A stretch of 64,000 bases of DNA from Pisaster brevispinus (GCA_023634235.1 JAMKCF010000148.1:81928-145927), one strand, 5' to 3'. Counted from the stretch's first letter, positions 11,536 through 23,205 are shown. The notes: generated by a model not told the origin, from the sequence alone. Program-made: numbers and translations.

Positions 11536-13090
11536 CCCCAAGTATTTTAGTGACAACCTTTCATGTATGACAAACTAAAGGTTTTTGTCTACATTATTAA
11601 TATTTATGCTACTATTGTTGAGTTGTTCTTACATGTATGACAAATTTAAGATTTTTTTTATTTCTTAAATTCTTATTTTAAACTTTTTTTGCACTTTTAA
11701 ATCTGTGTAACTTTCCAACCATGTCTAAATGAAGGATGGCCTCTCTTTTTTGGGGGTGCAATCTCACTTTTGCCGGGACAAAAAACCCACTAAATACACT
11801 ATCTGTGAAAAAGTTTGTCAAAATTTGAAGATAATATTGTTTCACCTTTGGATTAATATCAGTATGAATGTAATGTAATCAGTGATTTATCACATTGAGA
11901 CTTATTCATTCAATTATTTGTATCTATTTGAATTGTTATTTTGTTGATTATCATTTCTGTACTTTGTGTTTAGGGGATCCATTGTATTTACCCTCAAATG
12001 GGGGCAAACCTATTGTTATGTCTTTGTTCAAGTAGTGTATGTTTTCTTATGACATATTGGAATTTATTTGAATAAATTATTGAAAACCAAACCAATGCTT
12101 GTTGATTTGTTTTATGTGTAAGACAGTTTTCCTCTAAATCTCCACCCCGAAAATTTTTTTTAAATGGATCATGGTATTAAAATTTTATCCATTTAATTTA
12201 ATTTCTGACCAAACCACTATAGATAAAAAATTTGTTTGGGTGCTGTGCAAAAAAATCCAAGTGCCCTCAACTTGTGTGAGTAAAACATGGAGGTGCATGC
12301 TTTGTATGCATTGTGTAGACCAACAAGCAACAGAACACTAAGTGGGCACCGTGCAATGCACCAGTGGAATGTACATGTGCACGTGCACGTGGTGGGACAG
12401 CCATGGGCTAGTGGTGGGAGTGCTGTAGTCTCAGCCTGAACATTCGTGGGTTGATATTCAAAAGGTCCAAATTTACTAATTTTGAAATCACCAACGTGGT
12501 CCTTACCTGATTATGTATTCATTGCATGGGTTTAAAATATCACTCGTCTACGAAATCATGAAGAAATTGACAAGTTTAGGATGCCGCTGACCCAAAAATA
12601 AAAAGCCCCTCTTCGTTTGTAAATAGACTGGCTCCTTGTCACCATTTTCACACAGACAAGTGTATTTTCTATGCATTTTCCCCATGATGACTTCAGGGTC
12701 CATACACTTTAAGCGCCCTCACACGGATTGGTCAAAGTTTTATGGCAAAACTGAGGTTTTAAACTCCAAATTTAAGGGGGTGGTTTAAATTTTTGGTGGA
12801 AATTTTACATCCAATCATGAATTTCAGTTAATAAGGTTTATAGTATTCCACTCAAATACCTTTTTGAGGAATAAATTACCTTACCCATGTAACCCCCTCC
12901 ACAAAATCCACAAACTTTTACACTGGGCCGTATCTACCAGTATTCCCACAGGGGCTTTTGAGGCGTTTAAAATACCCTTTCCCTCAAAATTATGCAAAAT
13001 GTTAATCGTGGAGTTTTATAACCACCCGCCTAAGAAACAAACTTCTAACAGGGAAATACACACACTCGAAAATTCCTAGCTTTCCGTACC
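11536..13090. other. Noncoding stretch with possible poly(A) site
   Basis: No gene was recognised. AATAAATTATTG at 12071 resembles a plus-strand poly(A) region and could close a long 3' UTR, but no coding exon is linked to it. GTGCACGTGCACGTGG near 12376 contains E-box (CACGTG) cores. Confidence 0.4.
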
Positions 13091-15720
13091 CGAATATTCA
13101 TCCGTGCTACATCCCACAACCCAGCAGTGCCTCTTCTTCACGACTATTGTGTGTAACTCCTGTGTTTATTATACCAATACACTTAGAAAAAAGAAAGAAA
13201 AAAAAAAACACTCACCCGAATCATTGAGTCTTTTGTTATTACCCATTCATTCATGGATACAGCGTGTAACCCTACTTTTCTTTCTAACCGTCACGAAAAA
13301 ACCTAGCCCTTACCCTAACCCTAAACCTAACCCTAACCCTAACCCTAACCCAACAGAAAACACACCATTCCCTATTGTTGAGTTTCTCTTACATTACTCT
13401 TTCCTCCTGGAATGCTGTGTGTAACTGCAGAGTTTTATTTCCAACCGTCTAGTGAAAACCCTAACCCTAACCCGAACCCCAAATAACCCACCCAAAACAC
13501 CCTAATCCCTATCAAAGTTTTATTTCTAAACTTCACCCTAACCCTTACCCCAAACAACCGACCCAAAACACCCTATTCTCTATCATAGAGTTTATTTTAC
13601 ATGACTCTTTCCTCCTGAACTGCAGAGTTTTATTTCTAAGCCTAACCCTAACCCAAATTACCCACCCCAAAACACCCTAATCCCTATCAAAGTTTTATTT
13701 CTAAACTTCACCCTAACCCTTACCCCAAACAACCCACCCAAAACACCCTAATCCCTATCATAGAGTTTATTTAACATGACTCTTTCCTCTAAACTGCAGA
13801 GTTTTAATTCTAACCCTAACCCTAACCCCAAATAACCCACTCCAAATCACCCTAATCCCTATCAGAGTTTTATTTCTAAACTTCACCCTAACCCTAACCC
13901 CAAATAACCGACCCAAAACACCCTAATCCCTATCATAGAGTTTATTTAATATGACTCTTTCCTCTCAACTGTAGAGTTTTATTTCTAACCCTAACCCTAA
14001 CCCCAAATAACCCACCCCAAAACACCCTAATCCCTATCAGAGTTTTATTTCTAAACTTCACCCTAACCCTGACCCCAAAGAACCGACCCAAAACACCCTA
14101 ATCCCTATCATAGAGTTTATTTAACATGACTCTTTCCTCTGAACTGCAGAGTTTTATTTCTAACCATACCCTTACCCTAACCCCAAACAACCGACCCAAA
14201 ACACCCTAATCCCTATCAGAGTTTTATTTCTAACCTTCACCCCTACCCTAACCCCAAACAACCGACCCAAAACACCATAATCCCTATCATAGAGTTTCTC
14301 TTGCATACTCTTTCCTCATGGACTGCTGTTTTTAACCACAAAGTTTTATTCCCAACCATCCAGAAAAACATTTGTATCATAACAATCTTACAAAGAAACA
14401 ACGAACATCAAGAAACAAAATTGCACACATCCCGAATCATTCGGTCTTTTATTGCTACTCACTACTTCATATGACTACTTTTATTATCAATAATATTAGA
14501 AAAAACAGTAAACATTAAGACACAAGCGTGAAAGTATTCCAAACCATTTAGTAATACTCGTACACTGCTCTTTCCTTCTTGAATCCTACTAGTAAAATGC
14601 AGAGTTTCATATTTTGTTGTAAACTTACCCCCCCCCATTTTAACAGCTATTGAAAACACCCCACATTCCACGCACGAGTTTCATTTACCTTATTCTTTCA
14701 TTCGTGACTACTGCTCATACTACAGCTTAATTCTGTTACCAAATGTCCTCAAAAAGAAACAGACAGAAAGAGCATGTAACCGTAGTTTTATTTTACCAAC
14801 AATCTTAAAAAGAAGATTGAACAACATAAAACACCCCATATTATGAAATTTCTCGTGCATAGTAATCTTTACGTCATGAATAATACCTGCAACGGCAGAG
14901 TTTCATTGCCGAATGCCCCCCCCCCCCCCCCACACACACACACAACCTAAAGAGTTACTGTGACATTACTCTTTCCTTTAGGACTGCTGTTTGTAACTGA
15001 ATAATGTATTTCCAATCTTCCTTAAATAAAGTTAACATCAACTGAAAACACAATATCTGAATCACGGAGTTACTTTCATAACTATTTTCTCATGAATGTA
15101 GCTGTTTGTAAACGCAATGTTGTATTTCCAAATTAACCATAACCTTAACCCCAGCCCAACCGAAACACACCCATACACGAATCAATCACTCACCCTTATT
15201 AACTCTCCCTTCACTAAAATCATACTTTTGTTTCCAACTTTCCTCAAAAAAGAAAAGAAGGAAAAACATTTATTATCAACACCCAACAGCCTAATCACGG
15301 TGTGTCTCTTATTACTGAATTAATACTGCATAATAACCGAATAGTTTTATTACCAGCCAGCCGTATACTACACCAAAAGCGAACAGTGCAGTGTTCTTGC
15401 ACCTTCCTTCATAAATACTACATTTAACCTTGGTTACACACAGTAAAAAACACCTTAAAAACAAGCAAACAAACATTGAACATTAATCAAAATCACCCCG
15501 TACCAAATCATGGAGTGTCTTATAAATTACTATTTCCTTCACAACTAACCATACAATTTTTGTTCCAACATTCCTAAATTGTTTCAAGTCATCCGCGTTT
15601 ACCCACAGTCTAAACATTCTCAACGCCGCCATCATCACCCCTTCCTCGGTTCTTAAAGTCCCCCCCACACCCCCAATTGGTTCTTTGCTACCGTGCGTCT
15701 TCATGGATGCTGCTCCAACC
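13090..15720. repeat. Degenerate tandem array, ~175-200 bp unit
   Basis: The array is organised around a recurring block: a sentence like CTTTCCTCCTGAACTGCAGAGTTTTATTTC, then a CCCTAA-rich segment, then AAAACACCCTAATCCCTATCA. The GAGTTTTATTTC landmark falls at 13430, 13625, 13799, 13974 and 14149, so the core period is 174-195 bp. From 14330 to 15700 the same block recurs in a much more decayed form (TTTCCTT...TGC...TTTATTTCC). Confidence 0.8.
13300..14270. repeat. Interstitial telomere-like CCCTAA runs inside the array
   Basis: Runs of 2-6 CCCTAA units (TTAGGG on the other strand) recur once or twice per array unit, the longest near 13310-13350. They are all in the same orientation and mixed with the variants CCCCAA and CCCTTA. 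Confidence 0.85.
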
Positions 15721-17758
15721 AGACTACATTGGTTCAGACTCCTTCCTGCAATAAGAATAGTCTGTTCCCCTTTTCATTAATATTACCATCAAAGTTACTT
15801 AGTGGACTCAAACCAATATCTCCATAAACTTTGTGTGTAAAACACTTTATTGATGGTGAAAAAAATGATTAAAAATACAAACAAGGTAGGCTGTAATATT
15901 TTGCTTCAGAATAGTATAAAGGTAATATTAACTTGGCATCTATGTTTTGTTTTGCTTTACATTTGGGGAAATGCTTATAAATGTATTTTATTGTTGTCAC
16001 AGACGAATAATAAAACATTATACATATCAGACAAATCCACGATACAAGCAAATAAAACATCCAAACACAACTTGGATTTTAAACTTTCTATATCAATTTA
16101 CAATACTTACAGCTACCAGAAACTTTGGATGCAATCATGTTCTTGTCCTTCTTGTTCTTAACTTTTTAACTCTGCGTGACACCATCAAAAAATACTCACA
16201 CCATTTCACCATGCCTTACTTGTTGAGTAACAGTTTGATTTTAGCGTGTAATACATTTCTGTGAAGAACCAAATCACTTTTTAAATCAGCCAAATCATTA
16301 GATATAGACCCTTTTGACTAAATAAAATCAATTCAAGCAAAATTGTATTTTGAGATGAGCCCACAAGTCTCTTTCTGCTCAATCAACCATTTCTATGAAT
16401 AACGCCCTTTGTTTACAAAACTTATTAAAATAAAATAAAAATAGGCACGGAAACTTGTGCACCCCCACACTCAACCCTTACGGCTCAACCCTCATGCTAA
16501 CCCTACCCCTACCCCTAACCCTAACCCCAACCCTCATAATATCATTTAAATCACGAGGGGCTCTTCGGAACTTGTCGGATAATAAACATTTCGGACTTTG
16601 GAGAAATAAAACATTGAATGCATTTCGTTACTTGTCGCAGAAAAATTACCGGCTATTCCATTTTTTTCTCGGTTTTTACCTCGTAAAATGGAATAGTCCA
16701 GATTTCACCTCGTTGTCATAAATTCTGCAACAATGCGCTCCTTTAACTTTGCAGCCAATATGTGTAGGCCTATAGTTTGATGTTATTACCACTACTGTGC
16801 AGTTTCATCAAAAGTGACTAGCTTTTCAACCTCACTTAATAATTAATGTAAACAGTTCCTCTAAAGAAGACCACCAACCCGATTCCACCACCCCCCCATC
16901 AAAAATCACTGACCCCATTCCATTTTCCCCAAGAATCATCACAAACCGTAATCCATTGACAGAAACTCTACGATGTTTTCAAAAAAGCATTCCTCTCATT
17001 CTTTCTATTCTTGAGACATTTTCATTTTTATTTTTTTGCCGTTGATTTCAAAGTGTCATAGTTTTTATTGTTAGTGTTAATTCTAGAAAGAAAACGTTGC
17101 GGTAAACATAAAAGTCATATGTCCTAAATTAACGGTAACTTTAGCAGTCCTACATAGCTATCAAACTTTACCCCCGAAAAGCCGTGTTGTCCCGTAAATT
17201 ACAAATTAATAAATACCGAAGGAAATAACCACAACTTAGAGCTTGTATCCCTTTTCTAAAAATAATTGTAATTGTGGCAAAATGCCTGTTTGTTTAATTT
17301 GTGTAAACTGTTTAAAAATCAAGGATAATTGAGGGCGCTATTCGAAACTGATTTGCATATTTGAATATCTCAGTCATTACAAAACGTCCACATAATAAAA
17401 ATGGCCACTAAGCTATTAAAGTAAACACTATTCATATAGGTCTATTGTAAACTGTGTTTAAATAATTCAATTTACCTATGAATAAGAGATCCCACTCAAG
17501 TTGAATTTAAACCAGGTATGCTATCAGTTCAAATTAGTGATACTTCAAGTTATTATTATTTTTTTTAAAGTAATATTAATAGCTTCCGTGTCCAAATAGT
17601 ATAAACACGTTTTGTAACGCTATAATAAATTTAGCAAATGACCAATAATGTTATTGTTATTATTATTATTGCACTTAGTAAACTAGAAAAAAAAACAGTA
17701 TTACCAGTAGTTTCCGAATATTACAAATGTACAAAAGAATATTACAAATGTACCCTAC
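15721..17758. other. Noncoding stretch with a small telomere-like patch
   Basis: A further patch of CCCTAA-like sequence lies at 16476-16545. A minus-strand donor (AGCT|GTAAGTATTG) at about 16085-16090 and an acceptor near 15750 exist, but their frames do not join. No gene is called. Confidence 0.4.
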
Positions 17759-17826
17759 CTTAAATTGTTGAGACTGGTACACGAGCCCCGACAGCAAACG
17801 TTCCCATTGCACATAACATCACACTA
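17759..17826 (-). CDS. Possible terminal coding exon of the 19.4-kb minus-strand gene
   Basis: An acceptor (TTTTCAGAG) lies just above 17826. From it one base plus 22 codons run to TAA at 17762-17760, reading SVMLCAMGTFAVGARVPVST and one more residue. The single leading base completes the split codon left by the exon at 18120-18266, so the phase fits. A GTAGGG donor follows the stop at once. The link is inference: other downstream exons beyond this set are possible. Confidence 0.3.
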
Positions 17827-17882
17827 CTCTGAAAACTCCCGGCATATTTGACCCCCCCCCCCAATCCCAGGGAGCCTGATCC

Positions 17883-18045
17883 ATTTCTTGGCCGACTCGG
17901 AAACTGTTAAATAAAAATTGGATTCTAGCTCGGAGTCTGCGTCAGTTAAGTCGACCCATTTATGGGTCATTTTGAACAATATTTCGGGTCACACTGACCC
18001 CAAAACAGTCAGGCCCCCTTGCGACCCGGTTCAATTCCAGCAAGA
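17883..18045 (-). repeat. Dispersed GGGTCA-rich repeat, copy A
   Basis: On the minus strand it contains CCGGGTCGCAAGGGGGCCTGAC, GGGTCAGTGTGACCC and ACCCATAAATGGGT. The same order recurs on the plus strand at 20735-21060. It begins just beyond the donor of the exon at 18120-18266, so the longer open frame there is read-through into a repeat. Confidence 0.7.
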
Positions 18046-18119
18046 AGTGGTTTGAAATAATATTCTGCGGTATGTTTGACAATAACTCCTGAACTAAGCG
18101 TGCGAGACACAACCTGTAC

Positions 18120-19427
18120 CTGACTCTTCCTTTGGTATTCCTCCATTCGAAAATCAGGCTTTTGGGGCCACTTTGCACCATCTTCAGACCGGAAATGACC
18201 AGCAAGTTGGGATACTCCGAATGATGCCCAACAAAAGTATCTTCAACGGGATTTTTGTACACAGAGCTGTCAAAGATCGAAATACAAAAACAAAGACAGT
18301 CAAATCACACTCAGAATAATGCTGGATCTGCTCATCTCATGGGCTCTCACTTTGTCTTCGTTTGTTTTCTTTTTCGTTTTGTTGTGACGTTTTTGTAGGG
18401 GATGCGAGCGGCCAAGGAGTATGGCTAATACGACCACCAATTTAAAAAATATATATATCAGATGAGCAAATTTATTGACATAATTAGTTAACTACAATGA
18501 TTTGTTGTACATTAATTCTGTTGATTTTTGGGAGTAACTTTTTTTTTTGGTAAGGCTAAGGCTAAGGCTATAGGCTATAACAAAATAAAAATAGTAAATA
18601 AAAATCAAGGTAACAAAAAATAATGTGCAGTTAATTTTTTTTGTAACGGGGGTGTTATAGGTGTTGCAAAACATTAGCCAAGTCGAGAGAGGATGGTGAA
18701 GGAGATTCATACCAACTCTTTGATCATGCCAATTAATGATAATCAAAATGACGTTTCCCCTTTCAGCCTCGCTTTGGTTGTGTTGGTTTGAAATAATACA
18801 AACACAGTGTCTGAACAGTGATACCCGACGGGCATCAACATTTCGTCTTGATGACTTTGGAATGCATTGTATTATGAATGGCATCTAGAGGTGCCAAATT
18901 GTTCTGAAAGTTTTATACATTTGGTGGTCATGCGTGTACGACGATAGTAAATATGTGGTCGACTTTTTGGAGGAAAGTATAGTGACCTGGAAAAGTTGAA
19001 AAAGGGACCAAGTTATTGTGAAAAACTACGTAAACAAATGTACCTTTCTTTAAACGCGCATGCAGGAAATGCGCATGCTCAGATCTACGTAAACAATTGG
19101 GATGTCTGGCGCCATCTAGCGCTCCCAAACCTCTAAATGATTTTTTTTTTTAAAGAGAATAAAAAATAATGATTTTTGTTTTAACTTAGTTGATGCAACT
19201 TCTGTTATAACCAACCCCGTACCTTACCAATAGAGGGCGCAATAATCACACAAACTTACCTTTTCAGGGGTACTAGATGGAAGACGCTTACTTGAGCCGG
19301 CTGAGAAAAATAAATAACAAACAACAAAATAGAAAAGTTTTAAGTCAAACTGAAACCACAATTAATTAATGCCTAAACTCACCCTCCTGACGTCACCCCA
19401 GGACGAGGCCCTAACACCCTTCCCCAT
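18120..19427 (-). CDS. Uncharacterised minus-strand gene, 5' part (three phase-matched exons)
   Basis: Exon 1 coding runs 19427-19383 from ATG in a good context (G at -3, G at +4), reading MGKGVRASSWGDVRR. An in-frame TAA lies upstream. It ends at GAGG|GTGAGTTT. The 82-bp intron ends in a long pyrimidine run, TTATTTATTTTTCTCAG. Exon 2 (19300-19260, 41 bp) reads PAQVSVFHLVPLK and ends at AAAAG|GTAAGTTTG. Exon 3 (18266-18120, 147 bp) follows the acceptor TTTCGATCTTTGACAG and ends at GTCAG|GTACAG. It includes VEDTFVGHHSEYPNLLVISG and KSLIFEWRNTKGRVR. Phases match across both joins (0, then 2). I do not recognise the family and see no signal peptide or membrane span. The gene probably continues to lower coordinates. 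Confidence 0.5.
18428..19259. other. Intronic or noncoding stretch
   Basis: This lies within the first-to-third exon span of the minus-strand gene. The open frames at 18492-18884 and 18928-19128 on the minus strand lack a credible start and splice context. A short GGCTAA repeat occurs near 18553-18575. Confidence 0.45.
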
Positions 19428-19487
19428 CACAGCCCAAGTTGTAATCCAAGGCTCCCCCAACAAATGAATCCCCCTTTTTTACACTGA

Positions 19488-20734
19488 AATTTTTAGGCAA
19501 ATTAAATGCTTCCGAGAATGATACTCAGGTGTTATAAACCAGCTCAATCAATGAGGTATTGGATTGTTTTGTTTCAGATGATGCTCCCTCTAGGGTTGTA
19601 CTACCTTTTGTTTGACCTACATTTATGTTCAAGCATTTCACCCCTTTTTGCTATCTTTTACCAAAACTTGTTGAGCCCACTCAATGCAAACTTGTTCCAA
19701 TATCCTCTAACTGGAAATTGGTTTTGTACTTGACTTTCATTCAGTTTAATTGTTCGTTTTGCAAAAGGCAGCGCTTGATAAAGAGTGTTGACCATTTGTA
19801 AAATGTTCCATTAAATTGCCCGTTATATTGCTTTGAAATACACAGTGCTCTGCGTGTCCTGCTTATGTTACAAACTTGTCTAATATTGAAGTACAAGATG
19901 GCTGCTGACTGTGAGTGAAAGGTCTGCACTGCAAACACATTACAATGCAGGTTTATTCTAATCCACAGGGGAATAAGACACACAAGCACAATTTATTTTC
20001 TTTTATTTCACACAAAAAAAAACACACAAAGACAAAATTTGTTTTCCTTTATTTCACTGAAGAAAGATACACAAAGCCACATGTCACACATTATAAGCTG
20101 GATATGAATTAGAAACACACACCACACTGTAGTGATTTAGGTTAACCATCAGTTGACCATAAAACTGTTTTGTAAAATTGTTGTCTTCTAATCAGTGCTT
20201 TCAGTAATGGAGGTTTATGTTTTCCTCGTGATTCATCACAGAGAGTCAAGTTGTAAAACATTGTAATGTGAAATTCGTTATAAGGGTTTCAATCATAACT
20301 AAAATGTGTTAAAGTATAACAAGATTTCATACATTCACAAATAATATTAAGAGAGAGAAGATTGGTTTCACTGTTTTTAGAATCCTATTTTGACTTCCAT
20401 TGAGGTTTGCATGATTCAATCTAGGCATCCTTTTCCACGCTGACCTTACAACCAAACTTTTTGAACAAACACTTGAAGATTTAACTTTGTATGAGTTGCC
20501 AACCCATGATAAAATGTGTAATTAGTGACAAAATTTTACAGATCAATAAAAAAAACCAAGTAAAACGTTTTGTTTTCTTTATGAGATGTGATGCCTTCAT
20601 CTTAAACATGAAAATCAATGAATCTCTGTAGACCTTTACTGCACTGCTGCCTCCTTCTTTGTCAAGTTCCCTGCTTACAATAATAATATACATCCTCATA
20701 CCAAAATGGGACCACACTAATTTGCTCACTCTTC
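19488..20734. other. Noncoding stretch upstream of the minus-strand gene
   Basis: No gene was recognised. It would hold the promoter of the 19.4-kb minus-strand gene, but I see no clear TATA box or other decisive element. Confidence 0.4.
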
Positions 20735-21060
20735 AGGGTCAGAATTGACTCGATTCCGGGTCGCAGGGGGCCTGACCAAGAGCTGCCAACATTTGCATCT
20801 TGCAATCAGAGAGATTTTGTACAACAATTAGGGAGATATTTAGAATTACATTCAACATTATGGGGACAAATTTTCCTTAATCAGGGAGATTTTCAATTTT
20901 ATTGATCAGAACATGGAGAGATTGGGTTATTTTCAGGGAACAATTTGCAGAATCAGGGAGAGTTGGCAGCTCTGCTGACCAACTTATGGGTCAAACTGAA
21001 GTGGAATCTGAGCTAAAATCCCATTTTAAATCACTTCTGAGTCAGCAGCTGGAATTCCAG
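20735..21060 (+). repeat. Dispersed GGGTCA-rich repeat, copy B, split by a MITE
   Basis: The left part contains TTCCGGGTCGCAGGGGGCCT. The right part contains TTATGGGTCAAACTGAAGTG, then CTGAGCTAAAATCCCATTTT. The two halves are collinear with copy A at 17883-18045 once the element at 20779-20973 is removed. Confidence 0.75.
20779..20973. mobile_element. hAT-like MITE with 8-bp target duplication
   Basis: The inverted ends are AGAGCTGCCAAC and GTTGGCAGCTCT. The flanks are CCTGACCA (20771-20778) and GCTGACCA (20974-20981), a near-perfect 8-bp target duplication typical of hAT elements. The interior is AT-rich with repeated AGGGAGAT. This is the clearest insertion in the window because the interrupted host repeat has an intact copy elsewhere. 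Confidence 0.88.
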
Positions 21061-21151
21061 TCATTTCAGACCAAGGAGTTTCTTAGAGTGTAATTGCAAT
21101 GGATTGACAATGTATATGCTTTGAGATAGAGCTGTCTGAGAATACTAATAC

Positions 21152-21226
21152 CTTGCGTGTTGCTGCCTTGTTGAGCTTAGACGTCAGTTATATCAGGTTG
21201 TTCTCTCCCTAGCTCATCACTCTCCA
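21152..21226 (-). CDS. Candidate terminal coding exon A (C-terminus ...TDV)
   Basis: The acceptor AATTGTATGCAG precedes the exon and the donor CAAG|GTATTAG follows it. With two bases taken by the split first codon, the frame reads ESDELGREQPDITDV and stops (TAA at 21179-21177). It aligns without gaps to exon B at 22468-22419: same acceptor position, same phase, same codon count, same last three residues. The TDV end fits a class I PDZ ligand (S/T-x-V). The upstream exon is unknown. Confidence 0.4.
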
Positions 21227-21423
21227 CTGCATACAATTAAAAGAAGAAAGAAAAAGAATAGTTAAATAAAGGTTCAAAATTATGAATGACTGAAAGGCAA
21301 AGTACAGGACAGAGCCCTAAACAGACATGAATGGATGCTCTTCAAAGAGCTGGATTACACCAAGGATGAAACATACCTACATCACTTCGTGATGAGATGA
21401 AGGAAACATTGTGACCAAATTGT

Positions 21424-21655
21424 CAGTGGGGTAACTAAGGGGAGGACACTTGTCCCCCCCCCCCAATTAATGTCAGTGGCCCATCCCCCCGGGTGCCCTT
21501 ACCCCTAATTGAAACTTGCCATTACGTAAATCAAGATCCAGTGTTTGTTTTTAAGGGCAAATGAAATCTATAGTTGATCTGCCAGCAGTGCCCCCCTAGA
21601 AGAAAAAAAAGTGCCCCCTTTGTGCCACCCTCAAAATTTACCTTAGTTACGCCGC
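21424..21655. mobile_element. MITE with CAGTGG-GTAACTAAGG inverted ends
   Basis: The left end is CAGTGGGGTAACTAAGG and the right end CCTTAGTTACGCCGC. It contains a C run and the sentence AGTGCCCCC, as in the element at 10360-10580, so it is the same family. Confidence 0.7.
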
Positions 21656-21975
21656 AAAACTTGTCCTTAAACAGTCTAGTTAAAACATCACAAGCTCATT
21701 AAACTACAAACATAATGCCATTTCTTGTCTTCTCTCCATGGGATTTGTGGCTAGAAAGTAGAGTGATAAAGTTGGCTTTTATGAGAGTTCTTTGCTTCAC
21801 AACAAGAATTAACAAATGAAATGAAATGTGTCATTCAAGGTATAAGTCATATTGTCTTTTTTAAATGGTGTTTTTCAGTAATTTTTGTAGAAGCACAATG
21901 TGATAAGACAGCATGTGATAATACCTTTTGTTGCTCAGAAAAGCCCTTGCTTGTTAAATCAAAGTTTCGATCAGT

Positions 21976-22145
21976 GCCCAATTTCATCAACAATTATTGC
22001 TTAAGCATTTTCTGCTTAGCAAAAATAAGCAGAATACCAGGCAAATATTGTACATTTGAAATGGTATTTAAGCTGGTAATCTTATTCTGGTAAGCATAAA
22101 TTGTTTGTGCTTAGCTACTTTTTGTGCTTAAGCAGCTCTTAGTAC
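21976..22145. mobile_element. Foldback MITE, CCCAATTTCAT / GCTTAAGCA family, copy 1
   Basis: Its arms contain TTGCTTAAGCATTTTCTGCTTAGCAAAAATAAGCAG and, in inverted order, GTGCTTAGC and GCTTAAGCAGCTCTT. Related copies lie at 26165-26340 and 27094-27284. Confidence 0.65.
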
Positions 22146-22418
22146 CTGTCTGAAACACTTACAATCCAGTACCCAGCCTTGACTGAATTGAGTTATTTCA
22201 GAGGTATCCAGATTCCTGAACACATAAACAAAACTTCTACATCTACAAGATTGCTCTACACTTTGACCCAGCTGAGGCAATGAGTAACTGGTTTTGGATG
22301 TGGGAACTGATTGTCTGTGCGTATTTGAACAAGGGTCTCAAACTGCTTGGATGCTGTTTTTTTGCACTCTTAATCAGAGCAATGATGAAGATCCAACAGG
22401 TTAACAAGTCCAGTGAGA

Positions 22419-22468
22419 TCAGACGTCAGTCCTCATCTTGTAGTCTTCCCATAGTTCACCAATCTCCT
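22419..22468 (-). CDS. Candidate terminal coding exon B (C-terminus ...TDV)
   Basis: The acceptor TTTTTGGTGTAG precedes the exon. The frame reads EIGELWEDYKMRTDV and then TGA (22421-22419). It is the gap-free paralogue of exon A: about 62% of the 48 aligned bases match, the acceptor and the stop lie at the same place, and the final ACT GAC GTC codons are identical. As with exon A, it fits a class I PDZ-binding end. I cannot tell whether A and B are alternative ends of one gene or parts of two genes. Confidence 0.4.
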
Positions 22469-22904
22469 CTACACCAAAAACACATGGAGCGGATAAAAAA
22501 GAATAAAGATTAAAACACACATAATTGTAAAGTTCTATGCATTTTTGATAAAGGCAGGAAACAGGATGAAGGCATCTTTCTTTCTGGATAAGTTTCCAAG
22601 TAAACTTATTTAATTTGGAAAAAACCTTCAGCATTTTCTTCTGGCATCAAGGTCATCTGAATTCCAATATTGGAGTTATTAGTGATTAGGTCATATTTCT
22701 TCTGAATAATATGACAATCTGAAAACCACTATTTCTTTTGTTTTCAAATTAAGAATAAAATGTGCATTTTCGTTTTAATAAGTGTCTAATCTTGAACAGT
22801 TTAACTTGTCATCTTTCAAATTACATTCTGTGACTTTAAACTTCTTTTTAAAGACTTGATGATTATCTTGTCTTGGCTTAACATGATCAAATCCTGAATC
22901 CTGC

Positions 22905-23168
22905 CTTGGCTCAGCAGTGTAGCCAGGACTCTTTCAATTCGGGGGGGGGGGGGGGGGGCAAAGGGGGAAGGGGCACAGGGGGGCATTAGTTGGGGAGGGG
23001 GAAGGGGGCTAGGGTTTGTCAGTGGTGGGGTCATGCTTTTATTTTGGAAAGGGGACTCTGGTGGTTTAGGAAGGATGTTACAAAACACTGCCTTAGCATT
23101 GAACAAGTTACCCCACTTGACCATCAAATCAGCGGTGAAACTGGGGGGGGGGGCATTCAATTGATGTA

Positions 23169-23200
<32 letters not shown>

Positions 23201-23205
23201 GATAA
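22905..23205. mobile_element. Element bracketed by a G18 run and a C28 run
   Basis: It begins CAGCAGTGTAGCCAGGAC, which resembles the CAGTGGCGTA end of the other MITEs. It then has 18 G (22941-22958), more G-rich sequence, an 11-base G run (23143-23153) and 28 C (23173-23200). The poly-G and poly-C runs are inverted relative to each other. The right terminus is not recognisable. Confidence 0.5.

Noticed and set aside
16085..16182. First exon with MIASKVSGS at 16.1 kb joined to an exon near 15.7 kb
   Set aside because: The donor is good, but the join creates a TGA and the acceptor is weak. The 15.5-15.7 kb part merges into the tandem array.
17960..18119. Extension of the exon at 18120-18266 as an unspliced frame
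   Set aside because: Past the GTACAG donor the frame enters a dispersed repeat found elsewhere in the window.
22816..23205. Proline-rich or glycine-rich proteins at the G/C runs
   Set aside because: These are translations of homopolymers inside a mobile element.
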